Shown here one piece after another: positions 8,248 through 17,044 of a stretch of 64,000 bases of DNA. Numbering within the stretch: position 1 is the stretch's first letter; the number at the start of each line of letters is the position of its first letter. Origin of the DNA: Chloracidobacterium sp. (GTDB taxonomy: Bacteria; Acidobacteriota; Blastocatellia; Pyrinomonadales; Pyrinomonadaceae); NCBI GenBank assembly GCA_016715795.1, contig JADJXP010000001.1:620001-684000 (forward strand), written 5' to 3'. Under the pieces are notes generated by a model. It ran no database searches. It was not told the DNA's origin and was given only the letters and a program-made list of their open reading frames with translations. The translations under genes were made by a program, and so were the position numbers.

Positions 8248-9386
8248 CAGTTTTGTCCGATCAGCAGCGTCACCAGCGTCGCTCGCTTTGCAATATCGCT
8301 GACCAGAACATGCTCATCCAGCCTGTGCGCACCGTCGCCGGCCAAGCCGAGTCCGTCGAGGACGGGAACGCCAAGCGCAGCGACAAAATTGCCGTCCGAC
8401 GCGCCGCCGACCTGTGTCTCACCAAGCTCGTAATCGAAACTTGCGGCTATGCCTCTGGCCTTCTGATAGAGTTCAATAACTGCCTTATTTCGTTCGAGCG
8501 GCGGCCGGTTTACGGAACCCAACAGCTCAAGAGTGACGCGATCGTCGACCGGCGAAAGCAACCTGAGCGCGGCCTCGACACGCGCCGCTTCGCTCGAATC
8601 TGAAAACCTCACATCGATATCGCACTCGGCCCGGTCCGGTATAACGTTTGTCGTCGTCCCGCCGCGAAAGGTCGTTACGTTTGCGGTGGTGCCGATAGAC
8701 GGATCGGCAATGGCGTGAACCCTGTCCACCTGACGAGCCAATTCAGCAATCGCATTCGCACCCTTTTCAGGATCAAGGCCTGCGTGGGCTGGAACACCGT
8801 GGGCAACGAGCCTGAACATTCCAGTGCCCTTTCGGGCGGTCTTCACCCGACCGCCGGCCGACGGTTCGGGGATGAGACAGCACGCCGCCGCCGCGGCCTC
8901 GCGTTCGACGAGCGCTTGGCCCGTGCGGCTGCCGACCTCCTCGTCGCATGAGAGGACGATATTTACTGGCCGAGGCGGCCGTGTGCCCGTCCCGGCGAGA
9001 TATCGCAAGGCCTCGATCATCAGGATGATGTTCGCCTTCATGTCAAAGGTCCCGCATCCGTATAACCTATCGCCATCGATCCGTGTCGGGTTCTTCTCTT
9101 TCGTGCCGACCGCGTGCACTGTGTCGGTGTGGCCAAGCAGCATCGTGCACGGCCCCTCACCGGGGAACGCTCTGATGATCAGATGCGTGCCGACGCCATC
9201 GGCCTCGATGCGCTCAAAATCCAGATCGATCGGCAATTCGCGAAAGAGCGCTTCGATCCGGTCGACGACCACAGCGCTTCGCACAGCGTCGTAAGACGGC
9301 GATTCTATCTCGACGATCTCACAGATCGCTTCACAAATGGCCGCCTCTCGGGCGTTGAAATGTGCGAGAACTTCGTGAGGCGTCAT
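8247..9386 (-). CDS. M20 family metallopeptidase (glutamate carboxypeptidase/ArgE-DapE-like)
   Basis: A 379-residue M20 peptidase. The zinc ligands are readable: LLGHTDTVHAVGT (first His and Asp, about residues 84-96), GCGTFDMKANI (bridging Asp), and LSCDEEVGS with the catalytic and ligand glutamates near 150. A dimerisation domain around MFRLVAHGVPAHAGLDPEKG follows, and the closing His is in GDGAHRLDEHVLV. No signal peptide, so it is cytoplasmic; substrates of this group are acylated amino acids or glutamate peptides. Its ATG overlaps the stop of the upstream S1/P1 nuclease (ATGA), indicating translational coupling. Exact substrate is not predictable. Confidence 0.9.
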   Translation of the reverse strand: MTPHEVLAHFNAREAAICEAICEIVEIESPSYDAVRSAVVVDRIEALFRELPIDLDFERIEADGVGTHLIIRAFPGEGPCTMLLGHTDTVHAVGTKEKNPTRIDGDRLYGCGTFDMKANIILMIEALRYLAGTGTRPPRPVNIVLSCDEEVGSRTGQALVEREAAAAACCLIPEPSAGGRVKTARKGTGMFRLVAHGVPAHAGLDPEKGANAIAELARQVDRVHAIADPSIGTTANVTTFRGGTTTNVIPDRAECDIDVRFSDSSEAARVEAALRLLSPVDDRVTLELLGSVNRPPLERNKAVIELYQKARGIAASFDYELGETQVGGASDGNFVAALGVPVLDGLGLAGDGAHRLDEHVLVSDIAKRATLVTLLIGQN

Positions 9387-10333
9387 TTTGCGGCAAAAGC
9401 GGCATTGAACAGCTCGGCCATGCGATATCCGGCCAGCGCGAGACGTTCCTCACTGATCTTTAATGCCTTCTTCCGGTATTTGTCTGAAGGCTCCCGAAAA
9501 CGGACGAGGTCAGCGGAAAAGACCTCTGTCTGCGATATCTTAAGGCTCTCGGCGGTCCAATCCGCAAACTTTCCCGCAGCCAGCCGCGCTTGCAGCTTCT
9601 CATACGGATACTTCTTCAATATCTTCCGCGCTATCGGCTCGACATACGTTGAGTCACACAGATCATCACTGTTCGGTATGCTGTGAACGACTATCGAGTC
9701 CCAAAAGCTGTGAAGGTTTTTTTGAGCATTTCGCGGCGTGCCTTGCGGCGTCAATAGAAAGAGGTTCCCGCCCTGATCGCCCTTTGATTCCGTTTCCGTC
9801 ACTCGGGCCGATGTATGAAGCGGCTGGTGCAGGTCACCTATGATGTGTTCGATCCAGGCTATCGCAACAGCTTTTTGCGAAGCCGTTGCGCTGCTCGTTA
9901 GCAGATCAGAATACTCGGAGAGTTTCTCAAGAGCTTTGCCGCCATCGCCCGGGGGCGGTAATGACTCGATCTTGCCGTCCTTGATCGTCCAGAATGAATC
10001 GGAATAATGCCAGTTTGACTTATGGTATTTGCGATACCGGACCTCAAACGTCCGGTCACGAACGACGTCGGCCCACGTCGCTATCATCATAAAATACTGA
10101 CGTTTTCGGGCCTCCTCGCTTTGCGAACCGTAGCTGACGTAGAAGGTCGGTATGTCCGAATCCTCCGCCGCATCGAGGAGTATCTTCACGACACGTTCGC
10201 GAACCTCGGGGGCCATCCGTTGCCACGCTATGTAAGCGCTGATCTCATGCCCTACGTTATCCCACGAAAAGGATGACACTGTTAGCACCAGCAGCACGAC
10301 GACCGCTGCCGCCGAACTCCACACTCGTCTCAT
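9383..10333 (-). CDS. Secreted S1/P1-family nuclease
   Basis: A 316-residue zinc nuclease. The signal peptide (MRRVWSSAAAVVVLLVLTVS) is cleaved before SFSWDNVGHE, leaving the N-terminal tryptophan that is itself a zinc ligand in this family. Other ligands are in the early GHEISAYIA (His), WADVVRD (Asp), and WIEHIIGDLHQPLHT (His/Asp cluster, about residue 165), with GGNLF and LHSFWDS farther on. S1/P1 nucleases cut single-stranded DNA/RNA and remove 3'-phosphates in the periplasm or medium. The start has AGGAG upstream. Overlaps the M20 peptidase by 4 bases. Specificity (nuclease or, as in some relatives, phospholipase C) cannot be told from sequence. Confidence 0.93.
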   Translation of the reverse strand: MRRVWSSAAAVVVLLVLTVSSFSWDNVGHEISAYIAWQRMAPEVRERVVKILLDAAEDSDIPTFYVSYGSQSEEARKRQYFMMIATWADVVRDRTFEVRYRKYHKSNWHYSDSFWTIKDGKIESLPPPGDGGKALEKLSEYSDLLTSSATASQKAVAIAWIEHIIGDLHQPLHTSARVTETESKGDQGGNLFLLTPQGTPRNAQKNLHSFWDSIVVHSIPNSDDLCDSTYVEPIARKILKKYPYEKLQARLAAGKFADWTAESLKISQTEVFSADLVRFREPSDKYRKKALKISEERLALAGYRMAELFNAAFAAK

Positions 10334-10498
10334 ACATTTCTCCTGATCGAATCCGTTTCCAAGAGTTTATCGAATAACCGCCGTGAGAGAAAGATGCATT
10401 CCTAACGAAGGTTCAGACAAACCTTGACTTGCTTTTGATCATCATAGACGTGCAAGTGTTTTTTATTTCATCGTTCATCAGTTGGGAAGCAGGAAACG

Positions 10499-10756
10499 AT
10501 GATGCGAAATATTTTGGAACAAAGTTTGACATTCGGACGTTTAATTGATAGAAATGACGATTCGCTCGCGAAACCGATAGGCATTTTTGCCGCGTTATTC
10601 GGTTGCTGGCACAAGGATATGAGCCGGCCGTTCACGACGAAACATGGTTCTTATCGCGTGTGTACGGATTGCGGAGCACGCAGGAGGTTTGACACAACGA
10701 GTTTTAGGACATTGGGGCGCTTCTACTATGCCCCATTCGGCGACGCCCGGCCGTAA
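10499..10756 (+). CDS. Small zinc-ribbon-like protein
   Basis: 85 residues, not assigned to a named family. It contains CWHKDMSRPFT (about residues 36-46) followed by YRVCTDCGARRRFDTTSF (about 51-68): one Cys-His and one Cys-x2-Cys pair that could hold a zinc ion. The arrangement CWH...PFT...YRVCxxCGARR looks like a conserved short domain rather than random coding. AGGA lies just before two successive ATG codons (10499 and 10502). It is transcribed alone, divergently from the S1/P1 nuclease, and has its own terminator. Function unknown. Confidence 0.75.
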   Translation: MMRNILEQSLTFGRLIDRNDDSLAKPIGIFAALFGCWHKDMSRPFTTKHGSYRVCTDCGARRRFDTTSFRTLGRFYYAPFGDARP

Positions 10757-10813
10757 CGTTCACAGGGCGATTCATAATAACCCTCAATAATACCTACCTA
10801 AAATTGACCTACC

Positions 10814-10856
10814 GGGTGCGGCAACTTTCAAAAGAGGCCGCACCCTTTCTCTTTTC
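10814..10856 (+). terminator. Rho-independent terminator after the small zinc-ribbon gene
   Basis: Stem GGGTGCGGC (10814-10822) with GCCGCACCC (10837-10845), 9 bp, loop of 14 bases, then TTTCTCTTTT. It lies between the plus-strand zinc-ribbon gene and the convergent SH3 gene, whose stop starts at 10856. Confidence 0.85.
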
Positions 10857-11560
10857 TAGTAGTTGAGATACTTATCAAACACCCAGCCCGAATAGCCGTT
10901 ATAGCTGGCCCGGCACCAGCGGCCGCCGCCCGACGGGGCAAGGCATCCGCCGACCGTTACCGAGGCACCGTGTGGGATCTGGAGTATTCGTCCGCCTACC
11001 GAACTGCTCGGATATGTGCGCAGGGCGAGAAACCCATCGCCGGGCGAATTCACACGGGCCGACCGAGTCGAGGTCTGATTCGGCAGCGTTAGCGGTATAT
11101 CGACCGGACGATTTGTATTCTTCTGCTCATTCAGCTTCTTTTCGAGATCAGCGATCTGCTTGCGCAGTTCATCAGTTTCGCTGACCGATGGCAGCGGGCT
11201 TGGTGGTAGTGCCGGCTTGTTCATATTGACATTGTTAACGGCAACATCATCGCCGCGGCCCGCGCTGTAATACAGGACGCCCGCCAAGCCGAGCCCGACG
11301 ATTGCGAGGATCACCAGCACGAGCAATCCGATGACCACCTTGAGGACAGTGCCCGATGAGCCGCCCGGCGGTTGGGTCACAGTTGTCGGTGTGATGATCG
11401 GCTGCGTCTGCGGAATATTGACCCGCACTGGGTCGCTCCCTGAGCGGACCACGGTCGCCTCCTCCGCCGGCGAGAGATCGCTAAGGGCCGCTCCATCTGC
11501 GAGGCAGTAGCTGAGCGAGGCGTCGGTATAGGTCGTTCCGCACGACGGGCACTGTTTCAT
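10856..11560 (-). CDS. Zinc-ribbon, single-span membrane protein with C-terminal bacterial SH3 domain
   Basis: 234 residues. Domains in order: a short zinc ribbon (MKQCPSCGTTYTDASLSYC, residues 1-19), a proline/threonine-rich linker, one transmembrane helix (VLKVVIGLLVLVILAIVGLG, about 75-95), a coiled stretch (ELRKQIADLEKKLNEQ, about 130-147), then a bacterial SH3-like fold (DGFLALRTYPSSSVGGRILQ to GYSGWVFDKYLNY). This zinc-ribbon plus membrane anchor plus extracytoplasmic SH3 layout suggests cell-wall sensing or binding; the role is not established. Starts 89 bases from the divergent MATE gene. Confidence 0.85.
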   Translation of the reverse strand: MKQCPSCGTTYTDASLSYCLADGAALSDLSPAEEATVVRSGSDPVRVNIPQTQPIITPTTVTQPPGGSSGTVLKVVIGLLVLVILAIVGLGLAGVLYYSAGRGDDVAVNNVNMNKPALPPSPLPSVSETDELRKQIADLEKKLNEQKNTNRPVDIPLTLPNQTSTRSARVNSPGDGFLALRTYPSSSVGGRILQIPHGASVTVGGCLAPSGGGRWCRASYNGYSGWVFDKYLNY

Positions 11561-11648
11561 ACGGGCTAGTTATAATTCACTTTACCGCCGTTGGCAAACC
11601 AGTCCATTGCTTCGGTATCATTTAGAATCACCGACAGCCTCGCAAAGA

Positions 11649-13094
11649 ATGCCTGACAAGCAAGAGAACGGATCCGAGCCGGCCGACGAAACACCGCCGC
11701 AGAAAGCCCCCTTCGACAGATCGATCGTTGAGGGGCCATTAGGCCGCGCTGTCTGGAAGATCGCATGGCCGACTATGCTCACTAATGTAGTGGCCGGCAT
11801 TCAGGGGATGATCGACCATATACTCGTCGGCAACCTTGTCGGTTACAAGGCTAATGCCGCGATGGGCATCAGCTTTCAGATATTCCTCACGGTCGTCGTT
11901 TTTATCTCATCGATCTTTATCGGCATGGCGGTCCACGTTGCTCGCTATGCCGGAGCGGGCAATAAAGAGAAGGTTGACCGGACCGTGTATCAGGCCTTTC
12001 TGACGGCAGTTTTTATCGGTGTATTTATTATGGCACCGGTAGGCTATTTTGCCTCGCCATACCTGCTTGACCTGGTCAGTTCTGACTCTGACGTCAAGGC
12101 GGAGGCCCTTCCGTTTCTTCGGGTCACTTTTGTATTCAGCATTGGGTTGATGATCTATTTCATGACGAGCGGGTCGCTACGCTCGGCGGGCGATTCACGA
12201 ACGCCTATGGCTCTCGGCATCGTAATGACGATCCTGAACCTGGTGCTTAACGTCATTCTCATACGCGGCCTCGGGCCGATACCTGAATTTGGGACGGTCG
12301 GTTCGGCCATGGGCTCCAGCATCGCGGCTGGTTCAGTCGGCATTTACGCGATCTACAAACTCTCGACGGGCGGATGGGTCGTCCATTTTCCGAGGGGCTC
12401 CGGCTGGGGGCCGGATTGGTCGATCATTCGATCGCTCTTTGCTTTCGGGTTGCCGGCCGGCTTTCAGGGGATCGCGATGAACGTCGGCGGCCTTTTGATG
12501 TTCTACTTTATCGGCACGCTCGCCAACAGTGCCGCTGCCCAGGCGGCCTATGCTCTTTCTTACGGCCAGCTTTTCCTGCTCGTCACATGGTCGGCTAACG
12601 GACTGATGGGAGCTTCGGCGGCCGTCGCCGGACAGAATCTTGGAGCTAAGCAGCCTGACCGTGCGTATGCCGCCGTAAATGCGGCCGCTCGATTTGGGCT
12701 CGCCGGCGCAGCCTTTTTTGGTCTGTTCTACTTCTTCTTCCCGCAGCAATTGCTGGCAATATTCGGCATGACCGACACCGCCGCCGTTGCGATCGGTATA
12801 GAACTATTGCATATTTTGGCTTTCTCGGGGCTGTTCATCTCCGCCGCCCTGGCCTTTACGGGCGGGCTGCAGGGAACCGGTGATACCAAGGGCCCACTCT
12901 ATATCTCGATCATCTCGCAGGTTGCAGTACCGATAGGGATTTGTCTTGTTATCAGGAGTATCAGCACCCTCGAACCTATCCACATCTGGCTGGCTATCCT
13001 CGTCGGACATATGACACGTTGCTCACTCAGCATCTTTCGGTTTCGCCAAGGCAAATGGCGCTCGATCTCAGTGGACATTCACGCTACTACGTGA
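11649..13094 (+). CDS. MATE-family efflux transporter
   Basis: A cation-coupled multidrug exporter of the MATE family with about 12 membrane helices over 480 residues. Seen: IAWPTMLTNVVAGIQGMIDH (helix 1), VGYKANAAMGISFQIFLTVV (helix 2), SGSLRSAGDSRTPMALGIVM (conserved loop and helix), QAAYALSYGQLFLLVTWSANG and ALAFTGGLQGTGDTKGPLYI in the second half, mirroring the two-fold pseudo-repeat. The start is placed at ATG 11649; an upstream TTG at 11607 would add 14 unlikely residues. The last 20 residues after the final helix are basic. Substrate unknown. Confidence 0.93.
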   Translation: MPDKQENGSEPADETPPQKAPFDRSIVEGPLGRAVWKIAWPTMLTNVVAGIQGMIDHILVGNLVGYKANAAMGISFQIFLTVVVFISSIFIGMAVHVARYAGAGNKEKVDRTVYQAFLTAVFIGVFIMAPVGYFASPYLLDLVSSDSDVKAEALPFLRVTFVFSIGLMIYFMTSGSLRSAGDSRTPMALGIVMTILNLVLNVILIRGLGPIPEFGTVGSAMGSSIAAGSVGIYAIYKLSTGGWVVHFPRGSGWGPDWSIIRSLFAFGLPAGFQGIAMNVGGLLMFYFIGTLANSAAAQAAYALSYGQLFLLVTWSANGLMGASAAVAGQNLGAKQPDRAYAAVNAAARFGLAGAAFFGLFYFFFPQQLLAIFGMTDTAAVAIGIELLHILAFSGLFISAALAFTGGLQGTGDTKGPLYISIISQVAVPIGICLVIRSISTLEPIHIWLAILVGHMTRCSLSIFRFRQGKWRSISVDIHATT

Positions 13095-13110
13095 GTTTTC
13101 GCCAGACAAG

Positions 13111-13139
13111 AACGGCCCAGCTCTAGGAGTCGGGCCGTT
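13111..13139. terminator. Candidate bidirectional terminator between MATE and dnaN
   Basis: Arms AACGGCCC (13111-13118) and GGGCCGTT (13132-13139) form a perfect 8-bp stem between two convergent genes. The T-content after the stem is modest on both strands, so efficiency is uncertain. Confidence 0.5.
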
Positions 13140-13163
13140 GTTCACTACTAGATTCCACTTCGA

Positions 13164-14357
13164 TCAGATCCTTAGCGGCATCACGATATACTTATAGTCG
13201 TATCCAGTCTCTCCCGCGATCGACATCTGGGTCTGGGCATTCGGGTCCTTGAACTCAAATGCTATCTTGACCGGCGGTGCCGACTCTCTGACACGAACCT
13301 TATCACCATCAGTTTCCTTGATGGCCTCACCCTCGTCGGCGGCTTCGTGGGCGATCATCTCGGTAGAACTGACATTTGCCAGGAAATCCATCAGATATTT
13401 CCAATTAAAGCCGAGCTGCATCTCATCGCCCGAATACTCCGCCTGAACGACCTCATTGCCCTCGCCCTGCTCGGCGGCTTTCGCAGTAATCTCTATCTCG
13501 CCTTCTCGAATATTCAGCCTTATAGATCCGTTTCGATCGTCGGCGATCAGCGACATGCGGTTAACGGCCCGCCGCATCTCGGACAGATCAAAGATCGCCG
13601 TATGATCATTGTCCTTCGGCATCACCATCTCATAATTCGGAAAGCTGCCAGTCAATTTCCGCGTTATCAGCAGGCGTCCCTCCGTCTCGAAAAAGATATG
13701 ATTCGGATCCTCGCCAAAGGACACCTCGCCATCATGCCTGGCGAGTTTCACAAGCTCGACAAGGGCCTTTTTGGGGATTAGTGTCTCGATAACGCTCTCT
13801 TTGTCGTCGATCTCGCACGAGACGTATGCCAAACGATGGCCGTCCGTGGTAACCATCTTCGCGATTCCCTCGCCGATCATGAACTTCGCACCAGACAATG
13901 TGAACCGCGATTGCTCGGTCGTTATAGCGAAGGACGTGTTGCGAACAAAATACGCAAAAGTCGCCGACGGCAACTTCATTGGCGTACTCTTGGATAGCGG
14001 CAATTCGGGAAACTGGTCCTTGGCGACGCCGGCCAGCCGATAGTCTGCCCGTCCGCATTTCATACCGACCCATTCGTTGTCCTCCTTCTTAAAGTGAACA
14101 TCGCCGGGATCGAGGGCCCTTACGATGTCAAAGAGCTTGCGAGCCTGCACACATATCGCACCCGGCGTTATGATCTCGGCCTCGGCATCACAGCGCATCG
14201 TGCAATCGAGGTCGGTTCCGATGATACGGATCTCGCCCTCGCCCAAAGATTCGATGAGAATATTGGACAATACGGGGATCGTCGTCTTGCGCTCAACCAC
14301 GCCTTGAATAAATCCCAATTCCTGTCTGAGGACATCTTGCTTGATCTTGAATTCCAT
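13164..14357 (-). CDS. dnaN: DNA polymerase III beta subunit (sliding clamp)
   Basis: 397 residues, slightly longer than the usual 365-380. The protein forms the ring that tethers the replicative polymerase to DNA. Recognisable segments: VLRQELGFIQGVVERKTTIPVLSNILIE at the start (domain I; residues 9-36), MVTTDGHRLAYVSCEI (domain II), LITRKLTGSFPNYEMVMPK (the clamp fingerprint before domain III) and the closing YKYIVMPLRI with the conserved MPLRI end. Extra residues lie in domain III between about 335 and 370 (acidic, DEGEAIKETDGDKVRVRES). It follows dnaA on the same strand with a 411-base gap holding DnaA boxes. Confidence 0.97.
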   Translation of the reverse strand: MEFKIKQDVLRQELGFIQGVVERKTTIPVLSNILIESLGEGEIRIIGTDLDCTMRCDAEAEIITPGAICVQARKLFDIVRALDPGDVHFKKEDNEWVGMKCGRADYRLAGVAKDQFPELPLSKSTPMKLPSATFAYFVRNTSFAITTEQSRFTLSGAKFMIGEGIAKMVTTDGHRLAYVSCEIDDKESVIETLIPKKALVELVKLARHDGEVSFGEDPNHIFFETEGRLLITRKLTGSFPNYEMVMPKDNDHTAIFDLSEMRRAVNRMSLIADDRNGSIRLNIREGEIEITAKAAEQGEGNEVVQAEYSGDEMQLGFNWKYLMDFLANVSSTEMIAHEAADEGEAIKETDGDKVRVRESAPPVKIAFEFKDPNAQTQMSIAGETGYDYKYIVMPLRI

Positions 14358-14558
14358 TTCTTTTCTGCTCCTTAGTCGTAGAGACTATTGTTTCCTACTT
14401 AAAACCGATTTCCTATTAATATACAATCATTGCCGTCTTAAACCTATTGAAAGAAAAGAAAATCAGAAGTAAGAAAATAGTTCTATTAGACGCCTGTGAA
14501 AATGTTGAAAACTGCCGTAAGTTATTGTTTTGCTTGGATTTTTCCGCCCACATATTAC

Positions 14559-14734
14559 TGTGGAAAACTTGTGGAAAACTTCAGCTCAAACTCGCCGGGT
14601 CTCAATACGTCACTTTTCCACTGACATTCACAGGCTGTTCATGCCAATACCGGTGGAAAAGTGGAAAAACGCCCTTCAAACATCCAAAAATAAAGCACTT
14701 AGCGGCAATTGCAATAAACCATTCTTGTGGAAAA
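14559..14734 (-). other. oriC: Probable oriC, part 1: DnaA-box cluster in the dnaA-dnaN gap
   Basis: The 411-base gap 14358-14768 has no gene. It holds three exact TTTTCCACA motifs on the minus strand (read as TGTGGAAAA at 14559-14567, 14570-14578 and 14726-14734), and three one-mismatch relatives: TTTTCCACT at 14614-14622 and GTGGAAAA cores at 14652-14660 and 14660-14668. All but 14614 point the same way. The consensus DnaA box is TTWTNCACA. The flank 14395-14470 is very AT-rich and could be the unwinding element. Six boxes in 176 bases next to dnaA is typical of a bacterial origin. Confidence 0.75.
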
Positions 14735-14768
14735 GCCGATTCATATAATTCCGTTAAAAGGATTTTAA

Positions 14769-16175
14769 TTAATTGCAAATATTATCGATAAGCTCTTCCA
14801 CCTGCCTGTGGAAATTTCCGTTCTCTCGCATCATCGAATCTATCTTGTCCACCGAATGCATTACGGTAGTATGATGCTTGCCGCCAAGTTCTCGCCCGAT
14901 CTCGGGAAAGCTGTGCCGAGTCAGACGTTTAGAAATATACATAGCAACCTGCCGCGGCAGAGCGATGGCCCGAGAGTTGTTCTTTGATCTCAATTGATCG
15001 ATCGAAAGGTCAAAGGCCGAAGCGACAGATCTCGCTATGATCTCGATCGTCAATCCGGCGGGCCGCTCGGCGTCGAGAATGTTCTTCATTGCTTCCTTGG
15101 CAAGTTGCTTTGAGATCGGAACGCCCTTCATAGACGAGATAGCCACGAGCCTGACAAGCGAACCTTCGAGTTCACGAACGTTGCTTCTGACCTTTCCTGC
15201 GATATAGATAGCGATCTCATCATCGAGATGGATGCCGTCCAGGTCCGCTTTCCGTTTAAGGATCGCTACCTTGGTCTCAAGGTCAGGCGGTTCCAGATCG
15301 GCGATGAGGCCCCACTCGAAGCGCGAATGCAGCCTTTCCTCGATCGTCGGGATGTCGCGCGGCGGACAATCGCTTGTCACGATGATCTGTTTTTGGCTGT
15401 TGTAGAGTGCGTTGAACGTATGAAAAAACTCTTCCTGCGTACGTTCCTTGCCGGCAAGGAACTGGACATCGTCCATTAAAAGCACGTCGATCGAGCGGTA
15501 CTTATCTCGAAAACCCGGCGTCTTATTGAATCGGATCGCATTGATCAGTTCATTCATGAACCGCTCAGACGTAATATAGGCGACGCGCATGTGAGGGCTC
15601 CGGGCCTTGATCGCGTGCCCGATGGCGTGCATCAAGTGCGTCTTGCCAAGTCCGACGCCGCCGTACATGAACAGCGGGTTATACGTCGCTCCGGGCGTCT
15701 CGGCCGTAGCCTTGGCGGCAGCGTGGGCAAACTGGTTGCACGATCCGACGACGAACTTCTCAAATGTATATTTCGGATTCAGGCCCTCTTCCATCGGCTC
15801 AATGTCGATGAAGTTGGCGGCAGTTGCGGGGCGCACAGAGGCAGAACCATTCTTAGGCGAAAAGAACATTTCTACGGTCACGTCCTCAAACTCAGGCAGC
15901 GGGAGACTTTCAGTCTCTACTTGCCACTCGATGGTGTGGTCGGTATATCCGAGGTCGGCGAGCGTTGTTTCGATCAGATGCGAGTAATACCGGCAGACCC
16001 AGTCTTTGGTGACCTCGCCTGCGGCTAGTTGCACGGTCCTTTTCTCGGTGTCGAGCCCACCAAACCTGATCGGCCCGAACCATGTCCTGAAAACCTCGCT
16101 GTTCAGTTGTCCTTCGATGACGCCGAGGGCCTCATTCCAGACGGTCGCTTCTTGTGCAGTTGCCTTAGCTTGCAA
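14769..16175 (-). CDS. dnaA: Chromosomal replication initiator protein DnaA
   Basis: 468 residues. Domain I (about 1-85) has WNEALGVIEGQLNSEVFRTWF. A short linker leads to the AAA+ domain starting near NPKYTFEKFVVGSCNQFAHA, with Walker A GGVGLGKT at about 172-179, Walker B LLMDDVQFLAGKERTQEEFF, sensor IIVTSDCPPRDIP and arginine finger region RLHSRFEWGL. Domain IV carries the DNA-binding signature LGGKHHTTVMHSVDKI near the end. The only in-frame start before an upstream stop (16193) is a TTG at 16175, with no clear Shine-Dalgarno, so initiation looks deliberately weak. It is followed by dnaN. Confidence 0.97.
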   Translation of the reverse strand: MQAKATAQEATVWNEALGVIEGQLNSEVFRTWFGPIRFGGLDTEKRTVQLAAGEVTKDWVCRYYSHLIETTLADLGYTDHTIEWQVETESLPLPEFEDVTVEMFFSPKNGSASVRPATAANFIDIEPMEEGLNPKYTFEKFVVGSCNQFAHAAAKATAETPGATYNPLFMYGGVGLGKTHLMHAIGHAIKARSPHMRVAYITSERFMNELINAIRFNKTPGFRDKYRSIDVLLMDDVQFLAGKERTQEEFFHTFNALYNSQKQIIVTSDCPPRDIPTIEERLHSRFEWGLIADLEPPDLETKVAILKRKADLDGIHLDDEIAIYIAGKVRSNVRELEGSLVRLVAISSMKGVPISKQLAKEAMKNILDAERPAGLTIEIIARSVASAFDLSIDQLRSKNNSRAIALPRQVAMYISKRLTRHSFPEIGRELGGKHHTTVMHSVDKIDSMMRENGNFHRQVEELIDNICN

Positions 16176-16580
16176 AGATTGAAAACGGGACTAAAGCGCG
16201 GTGTTGCTTAATGCAATGTCTGACCGCGGCCCCCTCCTTGATTCCTTTGATCGTAGTCATGCGGCAGAAGCAAAAGTCGTTTAGATGCAAACGATTTCCG
16301 GAAGGAAAGCCGGGCCGTCCCGGAGAGTTATCCACAGTCTTTTGCACAGCCGGTTCCCAGAATTGTATAAAACCTAAAGCAGTGCTTTAAGCTGTTTACC
16401 ATCAACAAGTTACAACAATCCAATTCCTGGAAACGGCTAACAGACTAGCACGAAAAACCACCTCGCGCAAAGCGAAATCCACAGCTTTTTTTCGACGCGT
16501 TAAACGCGAATTTAACTTCCTTTTTGTCAACAATTCGCCCCAATTTTTGAATGTGTTAGAGTAAGAAAATCGCCGATCAT
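16176..16580 (-). other. dnaA upstream region with consensus DnaA boxes (oriC part 2 / dnaA control)
   Basis: A 405-base gap between divergent dnaA and the NuiA-like gene. It contains a perfect consensus DnaA box TTATCCACA at 16328-16336 and TTTTGCACA at 16340-16348, which also fits TTWTNCACA, 12 bases apart on the plus strand; a weaker AAATCCACA occurs near 16477-16485. The stretch 16490-16580 is AT-rich. These boxes could autoregulate dnaA or form the second half of a bipartite origin with 14559-14734. I see no convincing -10/-35 pair. Confidence 0.65.
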
Positions 16581-17039
16581 GTGACCAAAAAAGTGTCAAA
16601 AATCGAAAAAAAATTCTCGAAAAAGAGCAGGAAAACAAGTGTCGGGACGGATGAGTTTCAGCGTCGGCTAGCCACGGCTTGTGACGGCTTGATCTACGTT
16701 AGCGAAACCGACGCCGCGGTTCAACCGGTGGTCGCTTCGAAGCCCGGTGACGATCTACAGGCGGTGGCTAAGGCTGATGCAGAAATGTCGCCCGATGCCA
16801 AACCCGAACAGATCTCGCTTGATCGGTTCTTCGAGCGGCTTGTCCGGATAGAGGATTGGTTTGGCAGACGTGAGATCGCTAGGGCGGAAAGGTTCAAGAG
16901 CCTTGCGGAACTTCTCGACAGCGAACTTAGTGATCTTCGCGCATATCGCGTCGGTGAGGTAAACGTCAGATACTACGTCGTGGGACGCGACGCCGCCGGG
17001 CGGCTGGTGGGGATAAAGACAGCCGCCGTTGAAACGTGA
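16581..17039 (+). CDS. Nuclease A inhibitor (NuiA)-like protein
   Basis: 152 residues. After a lysine-rich N-terminus (about 20 residues), the sequence follows the Anabaena NuiA pattern: FQRRLATACDGLIYVSETDA, a variable acidic stretch, then ISLDRFFERLVRIEDWFG, RAERFKSLAELLDSELSDL and the end YRVGEVNVRYYVVGRDAAG..IKTAAVET. NuiA binds and blocks the non-specific nuclease NucA; its C-terminal threonine reaches the active-site metal, and this protein also ends in ..VET. No NucA-type endonuclease is in the window, so the partner, if any, is elsewhere. The start is a GTG overlapping an out-of-frame ATG. Divergent from dnaA. Confidence 0.82.
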   Translation: MTKKVSKIEKKFSKKSRKTSVGTDEFQRRLATACDGLIYVSETDAAVQPVVASKPGDDLQAVAKADAEMSPDAKPEQISLDRFFERLVRIEDWFGRREIARAERFKSLAELLDSELSDLRAYRVGEVNVRYYVVGRDAAGRLVGIKTAAVET

Positions 17040-17044
17040 GGCCG

